DNA of 64,000 nt from Shewanella marisflavi (GCF_023283925.1 NZ_JAKIKX010000002.1:558001-622000), one strand, 5' to 3'. Positions 7,607 through 16,656 are shown, counted from the stretch's first letter. Notes: generated by a model not told the origin, from the letters alone. Translations and numbers: made by a program.

Positions 7607-7718
7607 CAGTGCTAAAAGCTTGGCGTTAAGAGCTCAGTGCTAAAGGCTTGGTGTTAAGAGCTTAGCACTAAAAGCTTGGCACTAAATGCTTTGGTATTAA
7701 TAGCTTAGCTTTATAAAC
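7607..7718. repeat. Tandem 28-bp repeat, four copies
   Basis: Three well-conserved 28-bp units (7607-7634, 7635-7662, 7663-7690) and one decayed unit (7691-7718). Each unit is built from two related 14-mers (GTGCTAAAAGCTTG and GCGTTAAGAGCTCA types). The array starts 4 bp after the regulator's stop codon and separates it from the porin terminator. No function is apparent. Confidence 0.85.
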
Positions 7719-7749
7719 TGGCGCTAATCCTTTAAATACCAGAGACAAG

Positions 7750-7772
7750 AAAAGCACTCCGAGGAGTGCTTT
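7750..7772 (-). terminator. Terminator of the porin gene
   Basis: AAAGCACTCC and GGAGTGCTTT form a 10-bp stem with a 2-nt loop, followed on the minus strand by TTTTCTTG. It lies 24 bp past the porin stop. Being nearly symmetric, it may also stop the convergent regulator transcript. Confidence 0.8.
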
Positions 7773-7795
7773 GAACTTTGCAGGGAACAATCAAA

Positions 7796-8956
7796 CTAGA
7801 AGAAGTAGCGGATACCGACGGCGTAGCTGTTGTCTTGGGCCGCCTCGAAGCCCTTGTCATCCATGTCGCTGAAGTCGAACTTGGCTTCGGCAAACATCAC
7901 GGTATCTCGGCTGTAGCGATAGTGCAGGCCTACTACGGCAAACTGACGAGTCCAGTTACCCTTGATGGCAGTGGTCTCGTCGGTATCCAGATCTTGGTAA
8001 GAGATTAGGAAGCTAGGCACGAAACCATTGTCATAGTGGTAGGCCACCAGGAACTCGGCACCGGTAGAGTCATAAAGCTGACCCGCCACCAATTCATTTT
8101 GCTTACTCTGATGGGCGTTGAAACCGACATAGAGGCCTTTGGCGTCGCGGCCAGGTGAGTACTGATAGAAGGAGCCATATTGGGCGCCGATACCAATGAT
8201 CTCATTGGTATCATCGACGCTAACTCCGGCCAGCTCACCCTCGAAATCGCCGCGGTTAAAGCCGGCAAGTACCTTAAACTTATCGGTTACATGATAGGTC
8301 AGGTTGGCACCATAGCTGGTGTCGAAGCTCAGGTGAGAGCCATCATCCACCGCCTGACCATTCTTATCAAACAGGGCGACGTCGCCATTTTGCTTGGCGG
8401 CGTATTGCAGCGCGATATCCAGGTTGCCGAAGCTGTTGCGATAGATGAAGGCTGAATCGGCGCGGCCCGCGCCGGTTAGGCCACCGTCACCGAAGGTATA
8501 GGCGCCGACCGAGTAGCCGGTATAGACGTTGAGCACGTCTGTGGTATAGGCCACGTCATAGTAGGCGCCCCACTGCTTACCAAAGCTCAGGCTACCCCAC
8601 TTGGCGTGTGACAGGCCAACATAACCCAGACGGTTAAACAGGAAGTCTGAGGTCTTCTGCGCACCTAGTTGGCCGCCGACATACTTGAGCGAATCATCGC
8701 TGGTGACCATGTTGATGCCCCACTCGGTGTGAGCAAAGCTGCGCCAGCCGTTTTTCTCCTGGCGGTCGAACCTGAAACCGACACGCGAAAAATTATCAAC
8801 CACGGCAGTATCGTCACCATCGTTAACCGCAGCGAAACCTAACCAGCCCATCATATTCAGTGCATTGGTTTGATCCTTGTACAACTCAATGGCCTGCGTC
8901 GAGCTCGCCATCAATACAGATGGAATCAACAGAGCTAATAACTTCTTATTCATCAT
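7796..8956 (-). CDS. Outer-membrane porin, sigma-54 controlled
   Basis: A 386-residue gram-negative porin. It has a signal peptide MMNKKLLALLIPSVLMASSTQA, a mature start IELYKDQTN, alternating beta-strand composition, and the C-terminal phenylalanine (GIRYFF) recognised by the Bam machinery. The general-porin motif LSFGKQWGAYYD occurs near residue 125. AAGGG precedes the ATG pair. Upstream lie a near-consensus sigma-54 promoter (9020-9035) and sites of the same type as those before the flavoprotein operon. It therefore probably supplies the substrate of that periplasmic pathway, perhaps an amino acid or urocanate-like acid. Substrate selectivity cannot be read from the sequence. Confidence 0.9.
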   Translation of the reverse strand: MMNKKLLALLIPSVLMASSTQAIELYKDQTNALNMMGWLGFAAVNDGDDTAVVDNFSRVGFRFDRQEKNGWRSFAHTEWGINMVTSDDSLKYVGGQLGAQKTSDFLFNRLGYVGLSHAKWGSLSFGKQWGAYYDVAYTTDVLNVYTGYSVGAYTFGDGGLTGAGRADSAFIYRNSFGNLDIALQYAAKQNGDVALFDKNGQAVDDGSHLSFDTSYGANLTYHVTDKFKVLAGFNRGDFEGELAGVSVDDTNEIIGIGAQYGSFYQYSPGRDAKGLYVGFNAHQSKQNELVAGQLYDSTGAEFLVAYHYDNGFVPSFLISYQDLDTDETTAIKGNWTRQFAVVGLHYRYSRDTVMFAEAKFDFSDMDDKGFEAAQDNSYAVGIRYFF

Positions 8957-9019
8957 ATTTCCCTTTATCAGTGTTTATCTGTTTTATTGTTAGATTGGGT
9001 ATCCCCAATAGCCTGTAAC

Positions 9020-9035
9020 AGCAGCTAACGTGCCA
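9020..9035 (-). promoter_or_regulatory. Sigma-54 promoter of the porin gene
   Basis: The minus strand reads TGGCACGTTAGCTGCT. The -24 element TGGCACG is perfect and the -12 GC sits at exact spacing. Predicted start near 9008, about 50 nt before the porin ATG. Confidence 0.85.
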
Positions 9036-9087
9036 GCACCGAATAAAAAGGCCTAATCGACAGGAAGTTAGAATAAGATCAAGCGTT

Positions 9088-9143
9088 CACGAAATATCGT
9101 GAATCAAGATCGCTAAATATCGTGTTAATAATTAAATATCGTT
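9088..9143. promoter_or_regulatory. Activator sites (enhancer) upstream of the porin promoter
   Basis: The palindrome CACGAAATATCGTG (9088-9101, extended by TT/AA on each side) is followed 23 bp later by CGCTAAATATCGTG (9111-9124), and a third partial copy AAATATCGTTG lies at 9134-9144. The first begins 53 bp beyond the -24 box. This is exactly the geometry seen at 6025-6061, so both promoters should answer to the 6079-7602 activator. Confidence 0.75.
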
Positions 9144-9264
9144 GTAAACAGCCATAAAAAGCCACGTCACCAAACGCCGCCTCATGGTAACAACATCGTT
9201 GTCAGCCCATAAAAACTGGGCTAAACCTATAACAGATGCATATCAAGATAAGCAGGAGACAAAT

Positions 9265-9459
9265 ATGGATTACCACTTAACTCAGCTAAGCGGCGATATA
9301 CTCGTGGGAATAGTTAACGAGCAACTCAGGCTGAACTGCCAGGATAAACAGGAACTCTTTTACCAGTTAGATATTCCCAAAGAGCAACTGGAGCAGAAGT
9401 TGGCCGCATCAGGCTTTGAATATGACCCCATCAGCAACCAATACCGCGCCTGCAGATAA
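9265..9459 (+). CDS. DUF4250 domain protein
   Basis: A 64-residue cytoplasmic protein beginning MDYHLTQLSGDILVGIVNEQ. The pattern fits DUF4250 as I remember it: a short helical protein with an ILLSIVNxKLR-like N-terminus, a central LxxDIxxExLxxKL stretch and a closing YDxxxNQY. I chose the ATG at 9265 because AGGAG lies 8 nt before it; an in-frame upstream start at 9184 adds 27 residues absent from the family. It sits alone between the porin's activator region and topB. Function unknown. Confidence 0.75.
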   Translation: MDYHLTQLSGDILVGIVNEQLRLNCQDKQELFYQLDIPKEQLEQKLAASGFEYDPISNQYRACR

Positions 9460-9619
9460 AGGCTTTCACAGCAATTATCTGCCACGATAGCAACTCTTGG
9501 GGCCTCCGAGCCCCTGCTCTTAATGAAGCAACTCCCCGACTGCGCTTGTGCCCTACAACAGAGCACTCATTAACCTTGGCCGTACTGAGGTGCAAAGTTG
9601 CATTAATGGGTATGCACTC

Positions 9620-9679
9620 AGGCTTTTGCTTAGGCCTATGCTTAAGCTCTTGCTTAAGTTCTTGTTTAGGCCCTTGCTT
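9620..9679. repeat. Five tandem 12-bp repeats spanning the topB stop codon
   Basis: Units at 9620, 9632, 9644, 9656 and 9668, each 12 bp, resembling AAGCAAGAGCTT on the minus strand. The array includes the last codons and stop of topB (9666-9668). Because 12 is a multiple of three, in-frame stops recur downstream of the real one, as if the gene's end had been duplicated repeatedly. Confidence 0.8.
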
Positions 9680-11717
9680 TAGATGAGCGCGGTTTAGCCG
9701 TTCCTCTAGCATTGCCCTTGGAGGCTGTTTTAGCGCTTCCCTTAGCCGCGCCGCTATTCTTGCCGCTCGTATTGCCTTTGCCACCTGCTGTGCTGCCACG
9801 GCGATTTCCATAACCGCGCTTCTTAAACTGGCTCTTAGGCGCCTCGACACCTTGCAAGGCCTTGGGCAGCTGGGCACCCGCCTGCATGATAAGTCCATTA
9901 AGCGACTCGATAAGCGGCGCCATGAAGGTTAAATATTTCGCCTCTTTACGGCTGATGGCATCCAGGTGACTCTCCCACAGCGCTGTCATATCTGGCGTAG
10001 TTGCCGACTCAGGCAGACTGTTGATGAGTCCACGACCGACCGAAGTGGAGACAATAGATTTTCCCTGACGCGCCAGGAAGCCGCGCTTAAACAGAAGCTC
10101 GATGATCCCAGCGCGAGTCGCCTCTGTACCCAGGCCATCTGTTTCTTTTAGGATCTTGCGGATCTCAGCATTAGTGACATAGCGGCTGATCCCCGTCATG
10201 GCGCTGAGCAGAGTCGCATCGGTGAAAGCCTTAGGTGGCTGGGTCTGCTTCTCGATAAGCTCTCCCAGCCCCGAATGCAGCGCCTGTCCCTTATGCAGCG
10301 GTGGTAACTGGGCCAGCCCCTCTTCCCCTTCACTCTCAGCTTTGTCATCGCTACGCTTGGGAAACAACTGCTTCCAGCCAAGGGCGATCTCTTGTTTTGC
10401 CTTGGTATGAAAATGCCCCCCGGCGATCTCCACCTCGACCTGGGTCTCATGATAACGATAGACAGGGTAAAACTGCGCCAGATATTGGCGGGCCAGTTGC
10501 AGGTAAATCTGTTTCTCGGCCTGGCTTAGGGTGCTCAGGTTAGCCACCTTCTCGGTGGGCACTATGGCATGGTGGGCATCCACCTTGGCATCATTCCAGG
10601 CCTTGGAGACTATCTTAGGATCTGGCGCATCACACTGGGCCGTAAGCTCGCCCGCGCCCTTGAGCACGGCGCCTATCACGCTAGGGGCTAAGGCCAATTG
10701 CTCCTTGGGCAGATAGCGGCTGTCGGAGCGCGGATAGGTGATCAGCTTATGTTTCTCATACAGAGACTGACAAGTATCGAGCACCGCCTTGGCACTCATA
10801 CCAAAACGCTTGGCCGCATCAATCTGCAGCGACGACAGGTTATAGGGCAGCGGCTGCCCCTGCTGTTTATCTTTTGCCTTTAGGTCGCTCACCACTGCCG
10901 CCTGCTCGGTTATCCGCCCCACCACATTTTCCGCAAGACGCCGCGACAACACCCGTCCCTCTTCATCCATGTAGGGCTGGCAGGCCTCACTGGGTTGCCA
11001 CTTGGCCTTAAAGTGAGCCTGTTCTTGAGTATAGAGATTGGCGAGCACCTCATAGAAAGGCTTACTGACAAAGTTTTCAATCGCCTCATCACGGCGCACG
11101 ACTAAACCGAGCAGCGGCGTCTGCACCCGGCCGACAGAGAGCACGCCCTGATAGCCCACCTTACGCCCCTGTAACGTATAAGCGCGGGTCATATTCATGC
11201 CATAGAGCCAATCGGCGCGGGAACGCGCCAGGGCCGAGGTCGACAGAGGGATAAACTCGCGGTTGCTGCGAAGCTGCCCCAAGGCACGCTTCACCGCCTG
11301 GGGGTTGAGATCGCTCACCAGCAGACGCTGGGTCTGATTGAGCTTATCCCCTTTTACGCCCAGATAAGCGATCACCTCATCCACCAGCAATTGACCTTCT
11401 CGATCGGGATCACCGGCATTGACCAGTTGGCTCGCCTGCTTAACAAGCTTTCGCAGTACACTGAGCTGCCCCCGGGTCTTGCTCTTGGGAGTCATCTTCC
11501 ACTGCTGTGGCACAATAGGCAGGTGCTCGAACGACCAGGACTTAAAGGCAGGATCATAACTGTCGGGCTCGGCCTGCTCTAACAGGTGACCTATGCACCA
11601 GGAAACAGTGTCGCCATTGGCCGCGGTGATATATCCCTCCCCCTTCTTCAGGGGCTTAGGTAACACGTCGGCGATCGCCCGACCTAAGCTGGGTTTCTCT
11701 GCTATGTAAAGGATCAT
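9666..11717 (-). CDS. topB: DNA topoisomerase III
   Basis: A 683-residue type IA topoisomerase. The N-terminal TOPRIM domain begins MILYIAEKPSLGRAIADVLP and has the metal-binding DPDREGQ near residue 103. The catalytic tyrosine lies in LITYPRSDSRYLP (near 330). It relaxes and decatenates DNA through a covalent 5'-phosphotyrosine. The tail (about the last 50 residues) is basic and Gly/Ser/Ala/Lys-rich (KKRGYGNRRGSTAGGKG...), a typical nonspecific DNA-binding extension. I took the ATG at 11717 because family members begin at MILYIAEKPS; the longer frame adds 25 unrelated residues. No clear ribosome site is visible. Stand-alone gene. Confidence 0.95.
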   Translation of the reverse strand: MILYIAEKPSLGRAIADVLPKPLKKGEGYITAANGDTVSWCIGHLLEQAEPDSYDPAFKSWSFEHLPIVPQQWKMTPKSKTRGQLSVLRKLVKQASQLVNAGDPDREGQLLVDEVIAYLGVKGDKLNQTQRLLVSDLNPQAVKRALGQLRSNREFIPLSTSALARSRADWLYGMNMTRAYTLQGRKVGYQGVLSVGRVQTPLLGLVVRRDEAIENFVSKPFYEVLANLYTQEQAHFKAKWQPSEACQPYMDEEGRVLSRRLAENVVGRITEQAAVVSDLKAKDKQQGQPLPYNLSSLQIDAAKRFGMSAKAVLDTCQSLYEKHKLITYPRSDSRYLPKEQLALAPSVIGAVLKGAGELTAQCDAPDPKIVSKAWNDAKVDAHHAIVPTEKVANLSTLSQAEKQIYLQLARQYLAQFYPVYRYHETQVEVEIAGGHFHTKAKQEIALGWKQLFPKRSDDKAESEGEEGLAQLPPLHKGQALHSGLGELIEKQTQPPKAFTDATLLSAMTGISRYVTNAEIRKILKETDGLGTEATRAGIIELLFKRGFLARQGKSIVSTSVGRGLINSLPESATTPDMTALWESHLDAISRKEAKYLTFMAPLIESLNGLIMQAGAQLPKALQGVEAPKSQFKKRGYGNRRGSTAGGKGNTSGKNSGAAKGSAKTASKGNARGTAKPRSSKARA

Positions 11718-11817
11718 GTTGGTATCAATTACTGTATAAATTAACAGTAACTTTAAACCACTCGCGCCGTCGGCGCAAATGTAAGAAGCCAATCTGATGC
11801 TTACGTGTAAATTTAGT

Positions 11818-11832
11818 TGAGAACTATTCTCA
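11818..11832 (+). promoter_or_regulatory. Putative Fur box
   Basis: TGAGAACTATTCTCA is a 7-1-7 palindrome with one mismatch. It fits the Fur consensus TGATAAT-N-ATTATCA in its GAGAAT...ATTCTC variant. It lies 38 bp before the ATG of the small membrane protein at 11870, so iron repression of that gene is likely. Confidence 0.6.
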
Positions 11833-11869
11833 TTAAAGAGTAGCCTAAGGTTAATTCACGGAGGCTAAT

Positions 11870-12160
11870 ATGCACACACGACTCAAGACCCCCTACCGAC
11901 CCGACCGCTTGCTGATCTACGCTATGCTAATGGCGACGGCATTGGTCCTGCTTTTGATGCCATACTCGCAAGTGACTTGGCATGCCGCTCCCTTGCCACT
12001 ATTTAGCCTGCTGCTTCTGCTAAGCTGCGCCGTAACCTTGCTGGCAATCGCTCGGCGTAGCAGAGTGCATCGTACAGCGCTTACCCTGCTCTTTAGCATT
12101 TGGTTACTGGTATGGTTCAACCAGGGACTGCTGCTTCCCTTATCATTTCGCAGTGGCTAG
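11870..12160 (+). CDS. Small membrane protein under a Fur-like box
   Basis: A 96-residue protein with three hydrophobic segments (about 15-32, 43-59 and 70-90) joined by short basic or polar loops. It has no cysteines or histidines arranged as metal ligands and no family I recognise. CGGAGG lies 5 nt before the ATG. The gene is divergent from topB and convergent with the chemoreceptor gene. A Fur-box-like palindrome sits just upstream, so it may take part in iron uptake or in adapting the membrane to low iron, but that is inferred only from the operator. Confidence 0.7.
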   Translation: MHTRLKTPYRPDRLLIYAMLMATALVLLLMPYSQVTWHAAPLPLFSLLLLLSCAVTLLAIARRSRVHRTALTLLFSIWLLVWFNQGLLLPLSFRSG

Positions 12161-12211
12161 CCAATGCACTCTTCGACTCACGAGATAAGATTCTAACGAT
12201 ACAAATTAAAA

Positions 12212-12233
12212 AGGCGCCTCATCAGAGACGCCT
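12212..12233 (-). terminator. Terminator of the chemoreceptor gene
   Basis: On the minus strand AGGCGTCTC pairs with GAGGCGCCT (one G-T pair) over a TGAT loop, followed by TTTTTAAT. It lies 29 bp after the stop codon. Confidence 0.85.
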
Positions 12234-12261
12234 AGCTAGCCTAAAAGCTTAGAGGATTAAC

Positions 12262-14379
12262 TTAGGTTTTTAACTTGCCCAGCTGCTGATGCTGCTGCTC
12301 AACTAAAGCCGCCAGACTGGCACTGCTTTGCTGCGCCTCATCGGCCAAACGTGCCAGCTCAGAAGCGGAATCGGAAATACCCGTGATATTACGGTTAACC
12401 TCCTCAGTCACCGCGCTCTGCTCCTCTGCAGCCGTCGCAATATGCGTCACCTGACCTGAGACCTCCTGAATTTGACTCACAATAGTGTTGAGTGAACTCA
12501 AGGCCGACTCGGTTTGCGCCACCGCGCGCTGTGCGCCATCTACCCCTTGGTCGATGATTTGTGAGGCACTGGTGACCTCTCGCTGCAATGACTCGATTAA
12601 CTTACTAATCTCATCGGTCGAACTCTGCGTCTTAGACGCTAGCGCCCGCACCTCATCGGCCACCACGGCAAAACCCCGTCCTTGCTCTCCGGCGCGGGCC
12701 GCCTCGATGGCGGCATTGAGGGCCAGCAGGTTAGTCTGCTCGGCAATGGCGCTAATCACCTCAAGGATCTTGCTGATATTGGTGCTGCTTTCCGCCACCT
12801 TACCTACGGCCTCCTTAGCCAACAGCGATTCTTGGGACATTTGGGTCACATACCCCATGGCCTGACTCAGGCTGTCTTCGCCGGCTTTGACATTAAGGCT
12901 CATCGCCTCTGTTTCCGAGGCTGTCTGCTCAGATGCCTTAGCCACCTCAAGCGCGGTGGCACTCATCTGATTCACTGCGGTTACCACGCTCTCGATATCA
13001 CTGTATTGACGATTAACACTGTCATGGGTCTGCTGAGCAATATCTGCCGCCACCTGACTTTCGGCCTGTGAGCGCGATGCCAAATCTTTCAGCTCACTGA
13101 TCAATAACCTGAGCTTAGTAATAAAGCCATTGATGCCGCCGCCTAAGGCGATAAGCTCGGCGTGAGATTCAACCGTCACCTGCTGAGTCAAATCCCCCTC
13201 GGCACTGGCGAGGTTCTCAACCCGGCTCTGAATCACTTTAAGAGGAGCGATTATCGAGCGAATCACCACACTGATGGTCACTATGGCGATCACAGATACT
13301 ACGGCGCCGACCATCAGCAACAAGCTTCCTAGAGAACTTGCCATAGCAGACATAGAAGCGTCCATGGCATTAGCGGCCTGGTAGGCATCTTCCTTATCCA
13401 CTTCAATCACCAGAGACCACTGCGCCTCAGCAAGTGGAATGTCGATAGGAAACGCCACAACAATACTTTTTTCCTGCTCAAGATAGCCTCCCTGACGGTG
13501 CAGCCCAGTCAACTGTGAGGCTAACTGAGACGAGATAGACTCAGACAAGGGCCGCGCCTTCTTATCATAATGACTAGCCGCGACGACCAAGCCCTGCTGA
13601 CTAAGCAGCGTCACTTTGGCCTTGCCTTGATAGAGACTGGCCGATAACTCATCGATCAGTTTCTGAAACACTGGCAGGTTAACATCCACACCAATCACAC
13701 CACGAAAACTCCCGTCTACCACCACAGGCACAGTGAGCGAAGTCATCAGAGCATTATTGCCAGGGCTAATTTCGTACAGGTAGGGCTCCATTAAGCAGGG
13801 GCGTTTTTTATCTCTGGCACACAGATACCACTCGGCTTCGCGTACACCAAACTCGTTAAGGGTATCGACATATTTTTCTTGCGCATCATCCACCTGCTGG
13901 TGCTCGACGCTGCCATCGCTATTACGGGTGTAATAGATCTCCAGCGACCCCGTCTCGGGTACGCTGTGGCTGACATTGCCGGTATATTCATCATCACGGC
14001 CATCATAACCATTGCGATCGAACTGGGCGTACATGGAGGAGAGCTGGCTATTCTTTTTCAGCACACCAGTCACCGCCTCTTCGACTCCATTACGAGAGAG
14101 GGGCTGAGAGCTAGCGCTCTGCTCCATCATGCCGGCAAAAGAATAGGGGATCCGATAAGCCTCGTTGATAAAACCCGCCACTCGTTCACCGTACTCACTG
14201 GCTCTGGCACTTAGACGCTGCCGCGTCTCGTTATGTAGGGTGCTTTGCACCTGCTGCGCCAGCTGCGCATTCTTATCACTTAAGGACCACCAGAGGCTAA
14301 AAGAGAGAATGGCAACGATGATCAAAAACAGTGCAGAGGTGATCCAAAGCAACTTAGTACTGATGGACAATTGTTTCAT
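12262..14379 (-). CDS. Methyl-accepting chemotaxis protein with a Cache sensor domain
   Basis: A 705-residue chemoreceptor. It has an N-terminal membrane anchor (about 9-31), a periplasmic double-Cache-like sensor (about 35-340), a second membrane segment (about 355-378), a HAMP domain, and a long cytoplasmic coiled coil. The coil contains the conserved hairpin tip [32 protein letters not shown], which binds CheW and CheA. The C-terminus (QQLGKLKT) lacks the NWETF-type tether for CheR. AGGAG lies 7 nt before the ATG. Stand-alone gene. The ligand is not known; double-Cache domains often bind amino acids or small carboxylates. Confidence 0.93.
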   Translation of the reverse strand: MKQLSISTKLLWITSALFLIIVAILSFSLWWSLSDKNAQLAQQVQSTLHNETRQRLSARASEYGERVAGFINEAYRIPYSFAGMMEQSASSQPLSRNGVEEAVTGVLKKNSQLSSMYAQFDRNGYDGRDDEYTGNVSHSVPETGSLEIYYTRNSDGSVEHQQVDDAQEKYVDTLNEFGVREAEWYLCARDKKRPCLMEPYLYEISPGNNALMTSLTVPVVVDGSFRGVIGVDVNLPVFQKLIDELSASLYQGKAKVTLLSQQGLVVAASHYDKKARPLSESISSQLASQLTGLHRQGGYLEQEKSIVVAFPIDIPLAEAQWSLVIEVDKEDAYQAANAMDASMSAMASSLGSLLLMVGAVVSVIAIVTISVVIRSIIAPLKVIQSRVENLASAEGDLTQQVTVESHAELIALGGGINGFITKLRLLISELKDLASRSQAESQVAADIAQQTHDSVNRQYSDIESVVTAVNQMSATALEVAKASEQTASETEAMSLNVKAGEDSLSQAMGYVTQMSQESLLAKEAVGKVAESSTNISKILEVISAIAEQTNLLALNAAIEAARAGEQGRGFAVVADEVRALASKTQSSTDEISKLIESLQREVTSASQIIDQGVDGAQRAVAQTESALSSLNTIVSQIQEVSGQVTHIATAAEEQSAVTEEVNRNITGISDSASELARLADEAQQSSASLAALVEQQHQQLGKLKT

Positions 14380-14520
14380 TTATCACTCCTAAGGGTGGCT
14401 ACAGGCATGAGGCGATGCATGTTCAATTATTAAAAATAGCACTAAAGCATTAAAACACCATGCTATCAGGCATTTAATTAGGGCTACAGAGGGAGTGACT
14501 TAGCAAAATGTACCATAAAA

Positions 14521-14545
14521 AAAACCGACCCTTTGGGTCGGTTTT
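14521..14545 (-). terminator. Terminator of purF
   Basis: AAAACCGACCC and GGGTCGGTTTT form an 11-bp stem over a TTT loop, flanked by A- and T-runs, 23 bp past purF. It is symmetric enough to work in both directions. Confidence 0.9.
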
Positions 14546-14567
14546 TTACTCACACCAGTGCTATCCC

Positions 14568-16082
14568 CTATGGGTGACAGACGTTGTGCAATTCCAGGTT
14601 GGTACCGATATCCTTGATGCGGTTGGCCTTGGCATCATCGTTACGTAGCTGGGTTAAATGATCCAGATAGGCTTGGTCAACATCGTTGGTGATGTAGTTG
14701 CCATCAAACACCGAAGTTTCAAAACGCTTAATATCTGGGTTTTGCTGACGGACGGCTTCGATCAGATCTTCTAGATCTTGGAAGATAATACCATCGGCAC
14801 CAATCAGCTTATTGATCTCATCGGCGTCGCGACCATGGGCGATCAGTTCGCTCGAAGTCGGCATGTCGATGCCATAGACGTTAGGGAAGCGGATCTCAGG
14901 GGCTGCAGAGGCGAAATACACCTTCTTGGCACCGGCTTCACGTGCCATCTCGATGATCTGCTCAGAAGTGGTACCGCGCACAATAGAGTCATCCACCAGC
15001 AGCACATTCTTACCCTTAAATTCGGCGTTAATGGCGTTAAGCTTGCGGCGTACTGACTTCTTACGCTCCTGCTGACCAGGCATAATGAAGGTACGCCCGA
15101 TATAACGGTTCTTCACGAAGCCCTGACGGTATGGCAAGTCAAGATTACGGGCGATCTCAAGGGCGATATCGCAAGAAGTTTCAGGAATAGGGATCACCAC
15201 GTCAATATCGTGATCTTCCCACTCTTTCTTAATCTTTTCACCCAACATGGTACCCATGTTCACACGGCTACCATAGACTGACACCTTATCGATAGTCGAG
15301 TCAGGGCGGGCAAAGTAAACGTATTCGAAGATACAAGGTGAATAGCTAGGCGACTTGGCGCACTGGCGGGTATAGAGTTGGCCATCGAGTGAGATATAGA
15401 TAGCTTCACCTGGCGCGACATCACGCATTGTCTCAAAGCCGACGGCATCGAGTGCGACACTCTCAGAGGCCACCATATATTCGGTGCCCTGCTCTGTCTC
15501 ATGCTTACCCAGTACCAGAGGACGAATGCCGTAAGGATCGCGAAACGCTACCAGGCCTTGACCGATAATCATTGCCGCCACAGCATAAGCACCACGAGTC
15601 ACATCGTGTACCTTAGTGACCGCCTCAAATACCTCATCGGCAGTCAGGAACTGACTATTGGTGTGTTGCAATTCATCTGCTAACAGGTTGAGCAGAACCT
15701 CAGAATCAGAGGTCGTATTAACGTGACGGCGCTGCTTCAGCAGGCGTTCGTGCAACGCAACCGTATTGGTCAGGTTACCGTTATGAGCCAAAGATATACC
15801 AAATGGCGAGTTAACATAGAAAGGCTGTGCCTCTGAAGCACTTGAGCTACCCGCAGTTGGGTAACGTACGTGACCTATGCCCGCAGAGCCTTGCAGACGC
15901 TGCATATGCTTAGGTTCAAAAACGTCTCTTACCAGACCATTGGCCTTACGCAATCTAAACGCATTACCATCTACGGTGACAATACCCGCAGCGTCCTGGC
16001 CACGATGCTGTAGCACAGTAAGTGCATCATAGATTGTCTGATTAACCGATGATCGGCCAACTATTCCGACGATACCACACAT
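14568..16082 (-). CDS. purF: Amidophosphoribosyltransferase
   Basis: A 504-residue enzyme of the first committed step of purine synthesis: PRPP plus glutamine to phosphoribosylamine. It begins MCGIVGIVG, so Cys2 becomes the N-terminal nucleophile of the glutaminase half. The C-terminal phosphoribosyltransferase half carries the PRPP loop [17 protein letters not shown] (near 365). Length matches E. coli PurF (505). It is the last gene after cvpA, 85 bp apart, on the same strand as in E. coli. No PurR-type palindrome was recognised upstream of cvpA. Confidence 0.97.
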   Translation of the reverse strand: MCGIVGIVGRSSVNQTIYDALTVLQHRGQDAAGIVTVDGNAFRLRKANGLVRDVFEPKHMQRLQGSAGIGHVRYPTAGSSSASEAQPFYVNSPFGISLAHNGNLTNTVALHERLLKQRRHVNTTSDSEVLLNLLADELQHTNSQFLTADEVFEAVTKVHDVTRGAYAVAAMIIGQGLVAFRDPYGIRPLVLGKHETEQGTEYMVASESVALDAVGFETMRDVAPGEAIYISLDGQLYTRQCAKSPSYSPCIFEYVYFARPDSTIDKVSVYGSRVNMGTMLGEKIKKEWEDHDIDVVIPIPETSCDIALEIARNLDLPYRQGFVKNRYIGRTFIMPGQQERKKSVRRKLNAINAEFKGKNVLLVDDSIVRGTTSEQIIEMAREAGAKKVYFASAAPEIRFPNVYGIDMPTSSELIAHGRDADEINKLIGADGIIFQDLEDLIEAVRQQNPDIKRFETSVFDGNYITNDVDQAYLDHLTQLRNDDAKANRIKDIGTNLELHNVCHP

Positions 16083-16167
16083 GGGTAGGTTTCCTCATTT
16101 TAAGATGTTCTGATAATTATTATGTTCGCCTTTGCTCTGGACAGAGGCGTTAATCCGCTTAAGATTG

Positions 16168-16656
16168 TTATATTTTGGGTACAAAGCTTGAGGTGTTTTC
16201 CACATAGTCAAAAAACCATTGGATAACCACTCCGAATTCGGGAACCAGCTGCGAGCTGGCCCACCAATCTGTTTTGGGCGCGCCGGTAAACGCATCCAAG
16301 AAAAAGAGTATCGCGCTGACGATCAAGGCGCCGCGCAAGGCACCGAAACAAAGGCCCAGCACTCTGTCTGTGCCCGACAGGCCAGTCTTGGCCACTAACT
16401 GGCCGATAAGATAATTAACCAAAGCGCCGAGGATAAGAGTTGAGACAAAGAGGATAGCGATGGCAATGCCATTGCGCACAAACTCATCTTTCATCTGGGT
16501 CAGGTAGACGGCAAGGTCTTCATAAAACTGACTTGCAACAAAGAAGGCTGCAAACCAGACCACGAGTGACATAGCCTCTTTAACGAAACCACGAAGTAGA
16601 CTAATTAAAGTCGAGATTGCGATAACCGCAATAATGGCATAATCGATCCAAACCAT
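16168..16656 (-). CDS. cvpA: CvpA family inner-membrane protein
   Basis: A 162-residue membrane protein with about four hydrophobic segments, beginning MVWIDYAIIAVIAISTLISL. It contains the family stretch LLRGFVKEAMSLVVWFAAFF and the GTDRVLG motif near 100. CvpA is needed for colicin V production and envelope robustness in E. coli; its molecular function is unsettled. It precedes purF as in other gammaproteobacteria. A strong terminator behind dedD (16817-16840) means cvpA-purF probably has its own promoter in the 160 bp upstream. Confidence 0.93.
   Translation of the reverse strand: MVWIDYAIIAVIAISTLISLLRGFVKEAMSLVVWFAAFFVASQFYEDLAVYLTQMKDEFVRNGIAIAILFVSTLILGALVNYLIGQLVAKTGLSGTDRVLGLCFGALRGALIVSAILFFLDAFTGAPKTDWWASSQLVPEFGVVIQWFFDYVENTSSFVPKI

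Noticed and set aside
7607..7718. CRISPR-like array
   Set aside because: The 28-bp units are directly tandem with no unique spacers, so this is a minisatellite, not a CRISPR.
9431..9898. 155-codon minus-strand frame overlapping the topB end
   Set aside because: Its regular KQELKQELKH stretch is just the 12-bp repeat array read in another frame, and the rest overlaps topB.
12682..13071. Open frame of 129 codons antisense to the chemoreceptor
   Set aside because: It mirrors the conserved MCP signalling region on the other strand; the reading is a codon-bias shadow.
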